DNA of 64,000 nt from Paraimprobicoccus trichonymphae (GTDB lineage Bacteria > Bacillota > Clostridia > Oscillospirales > Acutalibacteraceae): contig AP027925.1 in assembly GCA_036322875.1 (NCBI GenBank), positions 868,001-932,000 of the forward strand. The letters run 5' to 3'. Under the pieces are notes generated by a model that saw nothing but the letters and a program-made list of their open reading frames with translations, made no database searches and was not told the origin of the DNA. This document shows, one piece after another, positions 27,355-37,357 of this stretch. Both the position numbers and the translations under genes were made by a program. Positions within the stretch are counted from its first letter, which is position 1. Each line of letters starts with the position of its first letter.

Positions 27355-28731
27355 ATGATACACAAATATAAACTAAATAATTTTAATATAGTTTTAGATA
27401 CAAATTCTGGAGCTATTCATTGTGTTGATGATGTTTGTTATGATATCCTGGAAAATATGTCAGGAGAAGATTTTAAAAACAAACCGAGTAATTTATTATT
27501 AAAAAAATTGTTAAATAAATACGATAAAAACGAAATTGTAGAGTCTTATAATGAAATTTGTGGTTTAGTAGAAAATGGACAGTTATTTTCCCAAGAAAAT
27601 GAATTTTATAAAAAAAATTTTTCTTTTAATTTTCAAATAACAGCTCTATGTTTAAATATATCTCATGATTGCAATTTACGCTGTAAATATTGTTTTGCAT
27701 ATAATGGAACTTTTGGTAGTGAAAAAAAATTAATGGATCTAAATACAGCAAAAAAAGCAGTAGACTTTTTAATAGAAAAATCCGGTGATATGTATAATTT
27801 AGAGATAGATTTTTTTGGTGGAGAACCTTTATTGAATTTTGAAGTTGTAAAACAAACTGTGTATTATGCGAAAAATATAGGAAAAAAATATAATAAAAAA
27901 TTTAAGTTTACAATCACAACGAATGGGTTGCTATTAAATGAGGACAATATATATTTTATAAATGAAGAGTTTTATAATGTAGTTTTGTCTTTAGATGGAA
28001 GAAAATCTATAAATGACAAGTTTAGAATCACAAAATTAAAAGAAGGATCTTACGATTCAATAGTGCCAAAATTTAAGAAATTAGTGGAAAGCAGAAAAGA
28101 TAAAGAATGTTATGTTAGAGCAACTTATACCAGGTATAATTTAGATTTTTTACAAGATATTTTGCATATTTATAATTTAGGATTTGAAAATCTTTCTGTT
28201 GAGCCAGTGATTGCAGATTGTAACTTAGATTATTCTATAGGAGAAGAAAATCTAGAAAAAATACTTTTAGAGTATGAAAATTTAGCAAATAAAATAATAG
28301 AGTTCGAAAAAGAAAGTAAGAAAATCAATTTTTTTCTTTATAACATTGATCTTGAAAATAGTCCATGTAAAATAAAAAGATTAAAAAGTTGCAGTTGTGG
28401 AAACGAATATGTAGCTATTACACCTCAAGGAGATATTTTTCCGTGCCATCAATTTGTAAATTATAGTGAATTTAAAATGGGTAATTTGTATTCAAACAAT
28501 TTTAACGAAGATTTAAAATTGAAATTTTCAAAAATCACTATTTATAAAAAAGAAAAATGTGAATCTTGTTGGGCAAAATTTTATTGTACTGGCGGATGTA
28601 ATGCAAATAATTATATGTTCAATAAAAATATATGCAAACCTTATGAAATTTCTTGTAAGATACAGAAAAAAAAATTAGAATGTGCTATTATGCTAAAATT
28701 TTTTAGAAATTTTAATAAAATTAGTGTTTAA
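27355..28731 (+). CDS. scfB: SCIFF peptide maturase, radical SAM/SPASM
   Basis: The family installs thioether cross-links in SCIFF, a six-Cys RiPP nearly universal in Clostridia. This 458-residue protein begins MIHKYKLNNFNIVLD, followed by the peptide-binding region AIHCVDDVCYDIL. The radical SAM motif is CNLRCKYC with FAYNG, then FFGGEPLLNF. The C-terminal SPASM clusters use CSCGNEYVAITPQGDIFPCH and CESCWAKFYCTGGCNANN..C..C. ATG at 27355 follows TTGGAG. The precursor gene scfA, usually directly upstream, is not visible. iscU follows 62 bases downstream on the same strand, a sensible neighbour for an enzyme with three Fe-S clusters. Confidence 0.93.
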   Translation: MIHKYKLNNFNIVLDTNSGAIHCVDDVCYDILENMSGEDFKNKPSNLLLKKLLNKYDKNEIVESYNEICGLVENGQLFSQENEFYKKNFSFNFQITALCLNISHDCNLRCKYCFAYNGTFGSEKKLMDLNTAKKAVDFLIEKSGDMYNLEIDFFGGEPLLNFEVVKQTVYYAKNIGKKYNKKFKFTITTNGLLLNEDNIYFINEEFYNVVLSLDGRKSINDKFRITKLKEGSYDSIVPKFKKLVESRKDKECYVRATYTRYNLDFLQDILHIYNLGFENLSVEPVIADCNLDYSIGEENLEKILLEYENLANKIIEFEKESKKINFFLYNIDLENSPCKIKRLKSCSCGNEYVAITPQGDIFPCHQFVNYSEFKMGNLYSNNFNEDLKLKFSKITIYKKEKCESCWAKFYCTGGCNANNYMFNKNICKPYEISCKIQKKKLECAIMLKFFRNFNKISV

Positions 28732-28793
28732 TAATTTCAAGAAAAGTAATATAATAGGGAGAATAATATTGTAGAAAATTGGAGGCAATTAGT

Positions 28794-29168
28794 ATTAATT
28801 ACAGTGAAAAAGTTTTGGATCATTTTAGTAATCCTAGGAATGTAGGGACAATTGAAAATCCAGACGGAGTAGGAGAGGTTGGTAATGCAAAGTGCGGAGA
28901 TATAATGAGAGTTTATTTAAGAGTGAATAATAACGTTATTACAGATGTAAAATTTAAAACATTTGGTTGTGGCGCTGCTGTTGCTACCAGTTCTATTGCA
29001 ACTGAAATGATAAAAGGTAAAACCGTAGACCAGGCTTTAGAATTAACAAACAAAGCAGTTGTAGAAGCATTAGATGGTCTCCCGCAAATAAAACTTCATT
29101 GCTCTGTTTTAGCTGAGAATGCAGTGAAAAAAGCCATTGAAAACTATAAAGAAAAACAAAAAAAATAA
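28794..29168 (+). CDS. iscU: Fe-S cluster scaffold IscU/NifU-like protein
   Basis: Scaffold on which a cysteine desulfurase builds Fe-S clusters. NYSEKVLDHFSNPRNVG, the Cys ligands in NAKCGDIM, FGCGAAVATSS and LHCSVLAENA are all present; length is typical. The start is unusual. No ATG, GTG or TTG lies at a usable distance from the perfect GGAGG (28781-28785): TTG at 28779 overlaps it. The homologous start position is ATT at 28794, eight bases after GGAGG. I therefore infer an ATT start. The partner iscS is not in the window. An ISL2-like element lies directly downstream. Confidence 0.9.
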   Translation: MNYSEKVLDHFSNPRNVGTIENPDGVGEVGNAKCGDIMRVYLRVNNNVITDVKFKTFGCGAAVATSSIATEMIKGKTVDQALELTNKAVVEALDGLPQIKLHCSVLAENAVKKAIENYKEKQKK

Positions 29169-29190
29169 ACGATTATATATTAACTATTAA

Positions 29191-30067
29191 TAGACCTGTA
29201 CAAAAACAAAAAAATGGTAAAATAAACAAATGAATAAGTATGAAAAATTACAAAAACAAGAAGACCAAAATTTCAAATTAATCACAGGTGTCACAAAAAC
29301 GGTATTCAAAAAAATGCTGAAAATCTTAAAAAAAGTATCAATCGACACATAGAAAAGGTGGAAGGAAGGGACTTTCAGTTGAACTCAGATGCACTTGAAT
29401 ATTGGCGAGAATACAGAAGTATGCGTCACATGACCTTGGATTATGAAGTACCAAAATCAACGCTGTGCAAATATATAATTTGGGTGGAAGATGTTTTAAG
29501 ACGGTAGGAAAAGTTCAAGATCAAAGAGATTAAAAAACGTTTTAAATCCGATAATACTGAAAAAAATAATTTTGAAATGTTGTTCTTAGATGTTGAAGAA
29601 CAGCCTCGAAGTACAAACAAAAAGTATCATACTTAAGTAAAAAAAGAGGCACACAACAAAATATCAAATTTTAGCCAATGCAAAAACACGTGAAATACTT
29701 GATGTTTTTAATGTAAAATCAGCGCAATACACGATTTTGTAATATTTAAAAACTCTTTAGTCAAAATACTCGGGAAAGAAGTTAAAATTTATACAGATAA
29801 ATGGTATCAAGGAATTCAAAAATTTTTTCCGAATGCTGAAATACCAAAAAAGCTACAAAAAATCATCCTATCGCTGAAGAATAAATCGTTGAAAATAGGC
29901 TTTTAGCACAAAAAAATCACAATTGAACACATTAATTAAAGAAATAAAAATATTTAGAATTTGTAAAGAAATTTACAGAAACGAAGGAAAAAGAGGTTTA
30001 CTCAAGGTCAAATTAATTGCAAATTTGTATAATCATAGATTGGGTTTTTGAGTTTAAAAACAGGTCT
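29191..30067 (+). mobile_element. ISL2-like (IS5 family) element, copy 2, full length, decayed
   Basis: The ends AGACCTGT..CAGGTCT are flanked by AAT on both sides (29188-29190, 30068-30070), a 3-base target duplication of the ANT type. Inside are transposase pieces in several frames: a helix-turn-helix region around YWREYRSMRHMTLDYEVPKS with TLCKYIIWVEDVL, then DKWYQGIQKFFPNAEIPKK and EYRNEGKRGLLKVKLIANL-like end sequence. Stops and frameshifts disable it. Confidence 0.85.
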
Positions 30068-30400
30068 AATGGCTAAAATTACAATTAAAATATGTATCAT
30101 AAAAAAGTAATAAAGAATGGAATTTCAATTTAATGAAACATCCGTACAAAAGACATTTCAAACAGAATACGTTTCAAAATCTGAAACCAAATTAATAATA
30201 ATAAAAATGTTCATGGTGAGATTTATTAAATTTTAAGTTTTTTGAAAATTAGTAAAAATATAGTTTTAAAAAAGCTAAAGTTCTCCTCATATCTAAAATA
30301 TTTAAACTGCAAAAAGCTTTTGAACTTGTTATTTCAAACCATTTGAAGTGTACAAATTTTTATTGGATTATTCAACAAGTTTGCTTTGATATAACATCTA
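30068..30400 (+). repeat. Left copy of a 0.3 kb direct repeat
   Basis: The segment TGGCTAAAATTACA.. to ..TTTGCTTTGATATA is repeated at 31317-31565 with small changes and a deletion of about 70 bases. The two copies flank 0.9 kb with an eroded gene. No coding function seen. Confidence 0.75.
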
Positions 30401-30448
30401 TTTTGAAGAACTAATATAAGTAATATTTTGAAAAATTTTTTAAATGAA

Positions 30449-30492
30449 AAACGTACCATAAATTCAATATTTAAATTGTTTATGGTACGTTT
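30449..30492 (-). terminator. Strong hairpin terminator
   Basis: A 14-bp perfect stem AAACGTACCATAAA / TTTATGGTACGTTT with a 16-base loop. On the minus strand it is followed by TTTTTCATTT. It lies 11 bases past the stop of the gene at 30503. The stem is symmetrical, so it may work both ways. Confidence 0.75.
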
Positions 30493-30502
30493 GTTTGTAA
30501 TT

Positions 30503-30957
30503 TTACTTGTATTTTGCTGGAACTCTCCACGCTTTTTGGAATTTTTCATAAATATCTTTTATTCCTTTGAAATGCTTTTTTACCATGTCAAATTCAATTT
30601 CGCTGAAATCCTTTTTTATTTCTTCGTCAATTATATTTTTTGATCGTGTATAATTCTCTTTAAATACAAAATATTCAATAATATCTTCTTGTTCATCTAT
30701 AGTACAATTCACAAGATAAGTTTTAAGCATTTCTACAAGAGAATTTTTACCTTCCGTTTCAAATATTTCTACAAAAACTGAAAAAAGTTTACATAGCCAC
30801 TGTAAATTTTTTTAAATGTTTCAAAATGTGTTTTTACTAAATTTTCATTTGGTATTTCGCCACTTTTTTGTAATTCTATTAATTTGTTGAAACTAAATCC
30901 CTTTTTAGGTATAACTCCCAATAATTTTTTTAAATAATCACCCATATACAAACACAA
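30503..30957 (-). pseudogene. Hypothetical helical protein, one T-run frameshift
   Basis: Unknown family. Starting at the upstream end: MCLYMGDYLKKLLGVIPKKG, FSFNKLIELQKSGEIPNENLVKTHFETFKKIYSGYV. A one-base change in the CTTTTTTC run (about 30785) then shifts to LFSVFVEIFETEGKNSLVEMLKTYLVNCTIDEQEDIIEYFVFK.. ending FQKAWRVPAKYK. The joined product has about 150 residues, is helical and charged, with no signal peptide. A single homopolymer lesion and a good terminator suggest recent loss or slippage. It lies between the two copies of a direct repeat. Confidence 0.5.
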
Positions 30958-31000
30958 CCTTATTAGTTTTACTAAATTTTATTTTAGTCATTTATAATTT

Positions 31001-31213
31001 TCAAATACGAACCACCGTGTTTTTATTATTAGCAAATTTTTGTATTTTATGCACAGGAAACAGAAAATTAGGATTTTCTATCATCAATAAGAAAATTTCT
31101 CCAAAATCCACCCGTCCCACTTCGCCATGTACCCAGGTTTTGGTTGTGTGGCAAGCCGGGCGGCGTAAACTTTCAAATATCAAATCAGCAATATGTATTA
31201 ACTGTTCTAACAA
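31001..31213 (-). pseudogene. Fragment of an unrecognised gene, higher GC than surroundings
   Basis: The minus strand reads MLEQLIHIADLIFESLRRPA, CHTTKTWVHGEVGRVDFGEIF, LLMIENPNFLFPVHKIQKF. Codon composition is less AT-rich than in the neighbours, which hints at acquired DNA. No ribosome-binding site and no family recognised, so I regard it as a remnant. Confidence 0.3.
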
Positions 31214-31316
31214 GGAAATTTTAAATATATAAAAATATTTTATCTTTTTTGATTATGTTCTAAAATAGTTTATAAATAAAATTAAATGTAGCAAGTTTAT
31301 TTTGTTATAATTAGAA

Positions 31317-31565
31317 TGGCTAAAATTACAGTAAAATATATATAAATCTGAAACCAAATTAATAATAGTAAAAATGTTCATGGTGAGATTTGCTAAATTT
31401 TAAGTTTTTTGAAAATTAGTAAAAGTATAGTTTTAAAAAAGCTAAAGTTTTTCTCATATCTAAAATATTTAAAATGCAAAAAGCTTTTGGACTTGTTATT
31501 TCAGACCATTTGAAATGTAAAAATTTTTATTATATTGCTCAACAAATTTGCTTGGATATATGTGT
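31317..31565 (+). repeat. Right copy of a 0.3 kb direct repeat
   Basis: Matches 30068-30400 (ATGGCTAAAATTACA.., GTTCATGGTGAGATTTG, AAAGCTTTTGGACTTG). It lies just before the tRNA-fMet promoter. Confidence 0.75.
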
Positions 31566-31596
31566 AAACTATTTTAGACCATTATCAAATTTTTAG

Positions 31597-31624
31597 TTGA
31601 CAAAAAAATTTAAGTATTCATAAT
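31597..31624 (+). promoter_or_regulatory. Promoter of the initiator tRNA gene
   Basis: TTGACA (31597-31602), 16-base spacer, CATAAT (31619-31624), 34 bases before the mature tRNA 5' end. Confidence 0.65.
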
Positions 31625-31658
31625 AATAACTACAATTATATTTGTAGCTAAATATTAA

Positions 31659-31735
<77 letters not shown>

Positions 31736-32004
31736 CATGGGTTTAGTTAGTATGTTTGGGTGTAGTGTATTGATGTAATATTTTGTGCCTGAAGTGTTGT
31801 CAGTAATGTTAGTTCAATGTATCTGAAAATTGGGCTATGTAATTAAAAATTAGTTTTTACAACGAAACAAGAAATTTGGATGCAAAAAATGTATTTTGTT
31901 GTATGAGACAAATGAAGAAATCGTTAAGCTTTTAGTTGAAAAGGGGTGCTCCAAAATATAAAAAAATGTTGACAAACAAAAGTTTGCTTGGTCTTTTAGA
32001 AAAG

Positions 32005-32460
32005 CAAAAGATGAACTACCGCGATGAATACGGGAATACTTTTTGACTTAACTTTTTACGTAATTTTCAATCTGTTTTTCGTTTCTGTATTTTCCAACTG
32101 TACTAACGAAATATTTTGCGCTCCACAAATTGCTGCCTCACAGTTTTTCCAGACTATAGTTTAAAAATTTGCTTTGCTGTTATAATATTTATTACTTTTA
32201 CTATGTATGTGGGCGACAACATTGGCACTGATTGTATCAAAAAATATACATGATCATCTTTCAAGTACATTTATCTCATACCGCTTGGATATTTCTTCAC
32301 ATGTTTGCCTCAGCACATCGTCTACGCTGCTCGAAAATTACTCGCCAGGCAAACGTAATGGTACAATAATACAGAAGCATTATTTTATACTTACCCACCG
32401 GAATGTTCTTGTGTTATTGTACTATTTTTTAAAGTCGATGCAGAGCATCAGGGAATTTTA
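32005..32460 (-). mobile_element. IS200-type element remnant, second copy
   Basis: Closely related to 12500-12960. The minus strand carries tnpA pieces (..LRQTCEEISKRYEINVLE.. near 32300, SIPMLSPT-like further on), broken by more indels than the first copy. The plus-strand edge GATGAACTACCGCGATGAA matches 12512-12531. The stretch 31740-32004 before it holds nothing recognised. Confidence 0.65.
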
Positions 32461-32655
32461 CCCGATGAGGTTAAAAATTTCCGAGAATAAAGCGTATCTT
32501 GACTTAAATGATCTAAAATATAACTTAAAAAATTATGAAATTTACATTTTTTTGCAATTTATGGTATTATTTAAATTATATAGTGATCATTTAAGTATTT
32601 TTATGAGTATTTCAAAGATAATTTACTTAAAATTTTAATAGAATATGGATAAAAA

Positions 32656-34524
32656 ATGTCAGAAATTAGAGTCATTGTGTATAATAGATATAGCGGTCCC
32701 AGCAAGATGTCTGGGGTGCTTGGTATTGGAAAGATGATAAATTTTTATCGAAAAAAAATAAAAAGTAAAGTACAACACGAATTAATACTGGAAGATAATT
32801 CAAGAACTGTCGAGTGTGTAAAAAAAAACTTTTAAAAGAAAAATCATATGAAAATTTAGATGAAAAAGAACTTTTTTTATATGAGTATGATAGTAAATCG
32901 AATAAAAAAGGAGATTTGCTGGAAGATGACTCTACAATAGAAATCAAAGAAGAAAAAAAAGAAGTTGAATTATACGCTGTTGTAAGACAGAAAAAGATTA
33001 TAATTGTAAATCTTCCAGTAGGTGAAGTTGATAAATTTAAAGAAACTAAAATGTTGGTTAAAACTGATATAAATTTTAAATCTTTTTTAATAAAATGTGA
33101 GAAAAAAATGAACTACCCCGCAGCTTGCTGCGGGGTAGTTCATTTATAAAAATTTAAAATTAAAAATTCATTGTACCGATAAATATAATTTTTATTATTC
33201 AGGCAATAATAATAAATTTTTTAAGATGCCTTTAGAAGATTCAATAAGAACAGCACAAACCGTCATTGGTACTTCTAGTCAAAAAATCACAAAATTTTTT
33301 GTTGAACTTATAGATTCAAATCCAATTCCTAAAATGTCACTAGAAAAAGTAGAATTTTTAAAAGAGATAAAATAATTTTTAAAACTCGAAAGATATGTTG
33401 AGCATTTTCAAAAAGTAAAAAATAGTGAAAAATGTACTTTTAAATATACTTTTAAAAATAAGGTTCCTGAAGAAATTTCATGTTCAAAAATACAGAATAT
33501 TGTCAATTTATTTTTTCGTTTTAATGAAGATATAAAAAAATTGAATTTGGATTTAGTTAAATCTTATGTTGAATTTAAAGTCGAAGGAGAAAAAAAGTGT
33601 TTTTATAATTCTTTTCATACTGAAAAAGGAAATTTTTTTGATCACAAAACAGAGAAAGAACTTACAGCTTTGGTTATGTTGAATAAATTTCCTAGTATTT
33701 TTATACCACCTGATTTAAAAAATTCTATTGATATGGATAAAGTGCCTGAATTTGAAGAAAATGTATACAAAAATATAGCGAAAGATGGTAGTTTTTTTAC
33801 TGGTATTTTTGAGAATACAAGAGTAACTGTTGTTTGGGGGGACGTATTAAGATTAAAAAATATTTTCAGTAAAGTTAAATATAAATTAGAAGCTTATTGT
33901 GTTGTTAATTCTACAAATTCTAAAATGGAACCTGGTTGTGGAGCATCTGGAAACATTTATGGAGTAGGCGAAAGTGATAATAAAAAGAAAAAAGAAAATC
34001 AAAAAAAATTAAGTGAATTAAATAAAGCAGAAGGAATACACAGAAAAATTGAAACTGGCTGGGCAGTAAGTGGCCCCGTCACGGAAAGTCATATCAATTT
34101 AGGGATAGAAGAAATTGTTCATGCAGTGGCACCGAATATGAAAAGGCCTGGAGTAAAGAAAACAAAAAATGTAGATGATATGAAGGTAAAAATGTACGAG
34201 GTGTATTTTAGATCTTTACTGGTTGCAAAATCTAGTAAAGTAGCATTTGTTTCTATGGGGACTGGTATTTTTGGATGTGACATTCATAAAACATCAACAG
34301 TAGCATTAAAAGCCATAAAAGATATGATAAAATCAAAAATAAGAGAAAAAGAAGAAATTATACTAGCATGTATAGGAATAGAAGATTTTTGGTGTTATAT
34401 TCATGCATGTTTACACGTAATTGACAACGTAACAAAATGGTCCACAAATGTACAGGAAATAAAAAATATAAACCATAAAGTTTTAAAACTTGTTGCCAAT
34501 TTTGACGAACTTAAAAATGATTAA
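32656..34524 (+). pseudogene. Large macrodomain (ADP-ribose-binding) protein gene, disrupted
   Basis: A gene of about 620 codons is reconstructed. It starts at ATG 32656 (MSEIRVIVYNRYSGPSKMSG) and shifts frame in the A9 run at 32819. A 38-base palindrome (33106-33145) interrupts it, and it then runs in one frame to 34524 with one TAA at 33373. The last 327 codons (from TTG 33541) are intact and hold a macrodomain: VTVVWGDVLRLK, AYCVVNSTNSKMEPGCGASG (equivalent of the Asn-Ala-Ala-Asn and Gly-Gly-Gly-Val loops), IVHAVAPN and VSMGTGIFGCDIHKT. Such domains bind or remove ADP-ribose. No signal peptide. The macrodomain half may still be made, but no ribosome-binding site precedes 33541. The lesions could also be recent decay. 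Confidence 0.7.
33106..33145. repeat. 19-bp stem palindrome inserted in the macrodomain gene
   Basis: AAATGAACTACCCCGCAGC (33106-33124) pairs with GCTGCGGGGTAGTTCATTT (33127-33145). The motif TGAACTACC is also at the ends of the IS200 remnants (12512, 32009), so this is probably a lone IS200-type end palindrome. Confidence 0.75.
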
Positions 34525-34820
34525 CGAAAAACAACATAAAACCCCGAATTTTAGTTGAGCAACGCGGGGGGATACAATTCGAAAATTAAAAACAATAAAC
34601 AATAAAAAATAGCCATAATTTAGGAATATATCAACCCTTTAGTAGCAATTCCTCTTGTGGCATTTTATTAGTCATATAAGGAATGGTGTTTTGGTCGATT
34701 CTTGATATTCTATCCTCTAATATGATCATGACAACTGCCCCCCTGCTTTGCGCAAATTCTTGGCTCAACGTCTGTCGCGGGTCGGTTCTCTCTTACATAA
34801 ACTCTATTTCATTCCATTTG
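34525..34820. other. Intergenic with an unidentified gene fragment
   Basis: The minus strand from about 34783 reads DPRQTLSQEFAQSRGAVVMI, ILEDRISRIDQNTIPYMTNK, MPQEELLLKG, with less biased composition than the surroundings. No start and no family recognised. It adjoins the broken end of an ISL2-like copy. Confidence 0.35.
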
Positions 34821-35443
34821 AATTCCTTGATACCATTTATCCGCATAAATTTTAACTTCTTTCCCGAGTATTTTGGCTAAAGAGTTTTTAAATATTACAA
34901 AATTGTGTGTTGCGCTGGTTACATTAAAAACATCAAATGTTTTACGTGTTTTTGCATTAGCTAAAATTTGATATTTTGTTGTGTGCCTCTTTTTTTACTT
35001 GAGTATGATACTTTTTGTTTGTACTTCGAGGCTGTTCTTCAACATCTAAGAACAACATTTCAAAATTATTTTTTTCAGTATTATCGGATTTAAAACGTTT
35101 TTTAATCTCTTTGATCTTGAACTTTTCCTACCGTCTTAAAACATCTTCCACCCAAATTATATATTTGCATAGCGTTGACTTTGGTACTTCATAATCAAAG
35201 GCCATATGACGCATATTTTCTGTATCCTCGCCAATATTCAAGTGCATCTGAGTTCAACTGAAAGTCCATTCCTTCCACCTTTTCTGTGTGTCTATTGATA
35301 CTTTTTTTAAAATTTTTAGCATTTTTTTGAATACCGCTTTTGTGACTCCTGTGATTAATTTGAAATTTTGGTCTTTTTGTTTTTTTATTTTTTCATACTT
35401 ATTCATTTGTTTATTTTACCATTTTTTGTTTTTGGACAGGTCT
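34821..35443 (-). mobile_element. ISL2-like element, copy 3, truncated at its 3' end
   Basis: The right boundary on the plus strand is GGACAGGTCT (35434-35443) followed by AAT, the same terminus as the other copies. Reading the minus strand gives the 5' two-thirds of the element, then it stops at GGTATCAAGGAATTC (34821), losing the distal third. Transposase frames are broken. Confidence 0.8.
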
Positions 35444-35499
35444 AATGTTAACACAATCTCTCATTCGCGCATATTTTATAACAACATGGGAGAGATTAA

Positions 35500-36780
35500 A
35501 TGTCTAAATTATTAATAAATGGCGAAAAAAAGTTAATTGGAGAAGTAAAGATACAGGGATCCAAAAACAGTGCGTTACCCATTTTAGCAGCGTGTATTAT
35601 GTCAGAAGATATTTGTGTTTTAAAAAATTGTCCTAGTTTATTAGATATATATGTTTCAATAGAAATTTTAGAACATCTTGGATGTAAAGTAAAATTTGAA
35701 GATTCTGTTTTAACAGTAGATTCTAGAAATGTTCATAAACATGATGTACCAGAAAAATTAATGCGTAAAATGCGGTCTTCTATTATATTTTTAGGTGCTT
35801 TAGTTTCTAGAGTTGGAAAAGCAAAATTATCTTTTCCAGGCGGTTGTGCACTTGGCGCTAGACCTATAGATTTACACCTAGATAATTTAAAACATATGGG
35901 AATAGAAATATATGAAAATCATGGTTTTATAAGCTGTAAAGTTAATAAAAAGTTAACAGATTGTAAAATAACACTTTCTTTTCCAAGTGTTGGAGCAACT
36001 GAAAATTTGATACTAGCAGCAGTTAAATCTGAAGGGATTGTTCAGATTATAAATCCAGCTAGAGAACCTGAAATTTTTGACTTAATAAATTTTTTAAATA
36101 AATGTGGAGCAAAAATAAAAATATCTGAAGAGAATAACATAATTATTCATGGAATAAAAAAATTGCATGGGACAGAGCATGGAATTATTCCCGATAGAAT
36201 AGTAGCAACTACTTACATGTCAGCAGTTGCGATTACTGGTGGTTCTGTTTTGATAAAAAATATAAATCATAAAGATTTAGATTCTATCATTTCTGTATTT
36301 ACAGAATCAGGTTGTTCAGTTATTATAGAAAATAATAATCTTTATTTAAAAGCACCAAGAAAATTAAACTCTAATAAATCATTGAGGACTATGCCATACC
36401 CAGGTTTTCCGACAGATGCTCAAGCAATTATTATGGCTATGAATACTGTATCTGACGGAACAAGCATATTTATAGAGAATATTTTTGAAAATAGGTATAA
36501 ACATGTTAGTGAATTGGCAAGACTAGGAGCAGATATCAAAATAGAAGGAAAAGTTGCAATTGTAAAAGGAGTGAAAAAACTATCGGGGGCAAATGTAAAA
36601 TCAACTGACTTAAGAGGTGCTGCAAGTTTAGCTGTAGCTGGCTTAAATGCAGAAGGTCAAACTATTATTTCAGATATTTACCACTTGGATAGGGGATATG
36701 AAAATTTTGAACAAAATTTGAGAAATTTGGGTGCGAATATTTCTAGATTACATTTAAAAATATTGTCACAAAACAAATGA
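35500..36780 (+). CDS. murA: UDP-N-acetylglucosamine 1-carboxyvinyltransferase
   Basis: The first committed step of peptidoglycan synthesis: transfers enolpyruvate from PEP to UDP-GlcNAc. The 426-residue protein shows KIQGSKNSALPILAA, RKMRSSIIFLGAL, the loop PGGCALGARPIDLH with the catalytic, fosfomycin-sensitive Cys, SVGATENLILAAV, and the C-terminal YPGFPTDAQAIIMAM and DLRGAASLAVAGLNA. Start ATG follows GGGAGAG. An ISL2-like element ends 57 bases upstream, and a palindrome-ended repeat begins 14 bases downstream. The gene itself is intact. Confidence 0.97.
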   Translation: MSKLLINGEKKLIGEVKIQGSKNSALPILAACIMSEDICVLKNCPSLLDIYVSIEILEHLGCKVKFEDSVLTVDSRNVHKHDVPEKLMRKMRSSIIFLGALVSRVGKAKLSFPGGCALGARPIDLHLDNLKHMGIEIYENHGFISCKVNKKLTDCKITLSFPSVGATENLILAAVKSEGIVQIINPAREPEIFDLINFLNKCGAKIKISEENNIIIHGIKKLHGTEHGIIPDRIVATTYMSAVAITGGSVLIKNINHKDLDSIISVFTESGCSVIIENNNLYLKAPRKLNSNKSLRTMPYPGFPTDAQAIIMAMNTVSDGTSIFIENIFENRYKHVSELARLGADIKIEGKVAIVKGVKKLSGANVKSTDLRGAASLAVAGLNAEGQTIISDIYHLDRGYENFEQNLRNLGANISRLHLKILSQNK

Positions 36781-36794
36781 AAAAGGTAAAAAAC

Positions 36795-37060
36795 TTGACA
36801 CTCTGCTTGGCTAAAGATCAAGCAAATTCTTGGTTCTATATCCCCAGCGATTACTCGTCTTACGTAAGCTCCATTTCATTTCAAGCGTAAATTTCTGTGA
36901 GCCCTCCGGTATTTAATTTTTAATGCTTGAAGCTTTAACTTGATTTTCGTTGAAACAACATCTCCTATAATTTTAGCATAACATTATTTTTTGTCAATAT
37001 TTTTACGGTTCATCCGCTAAAATAAATATTTAGCGGTTTTCTCGCGGAGATTTATATAAA
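36795..37060 (-). repeat. Short palindrome-ended element (IS605-derived MITE), copy 2
   Basis: TTGACACTCTGCTTGGCTAA at one end; perfect hairpin CCGCTAAA-N7-TTTAGCGG (37014-37036) at the other. Matches 22528-22785 throughout. It follows the murA stop codon by 14 bases. Confidence 0.7.
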
Positions 37061-37119
37061 AAATAGGCAATCAAACCAAATTAACTAAAAAATTTGTTTG
37101 GCAACGGTATCTAAAATGC

Positions 37120-37302
37120 TCAATTTGATAACGCTCTTTTAGAAGATTGTTTACGGATTCTATAAGTCATCTTTTTCTTCGATAAACGTCTTTTTCTGCA
37201 ATATTTTTCAAATGCTTTACAAAATTCATCTGTATCACAAAATTTTGCTATTAATGATCCTTTTTGCATAAAAAATCTGCCTCTTTGGTTTTCTGCAAAC
37301 AC
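37120..37302 (-). pseudogene. Possible transposase N-terminal fragment
   Basis: The minus strand reads MQKGSLIAKFCDTDEFCKAF, EKYCRKRRLSKK. The FCDTDEFCKAFEK pattern is reminiscent of the N-terminus of some DDE transposases, but only 60 codons exist and no catalytic part. Weak assignment. Confidence 0.3.
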
Positions 37303-37357
37303 CTTTTTGTCAGCTTCGGGACAGATTTTTCATATCCTATTTTTTATCGAACTCGCG

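Noticed and set aside
28779..28793. TTG at 28779 as start of iscU
   Set aside because: It overlaps the GGAGG ribosome-binding site and adds five residues not found in the family.
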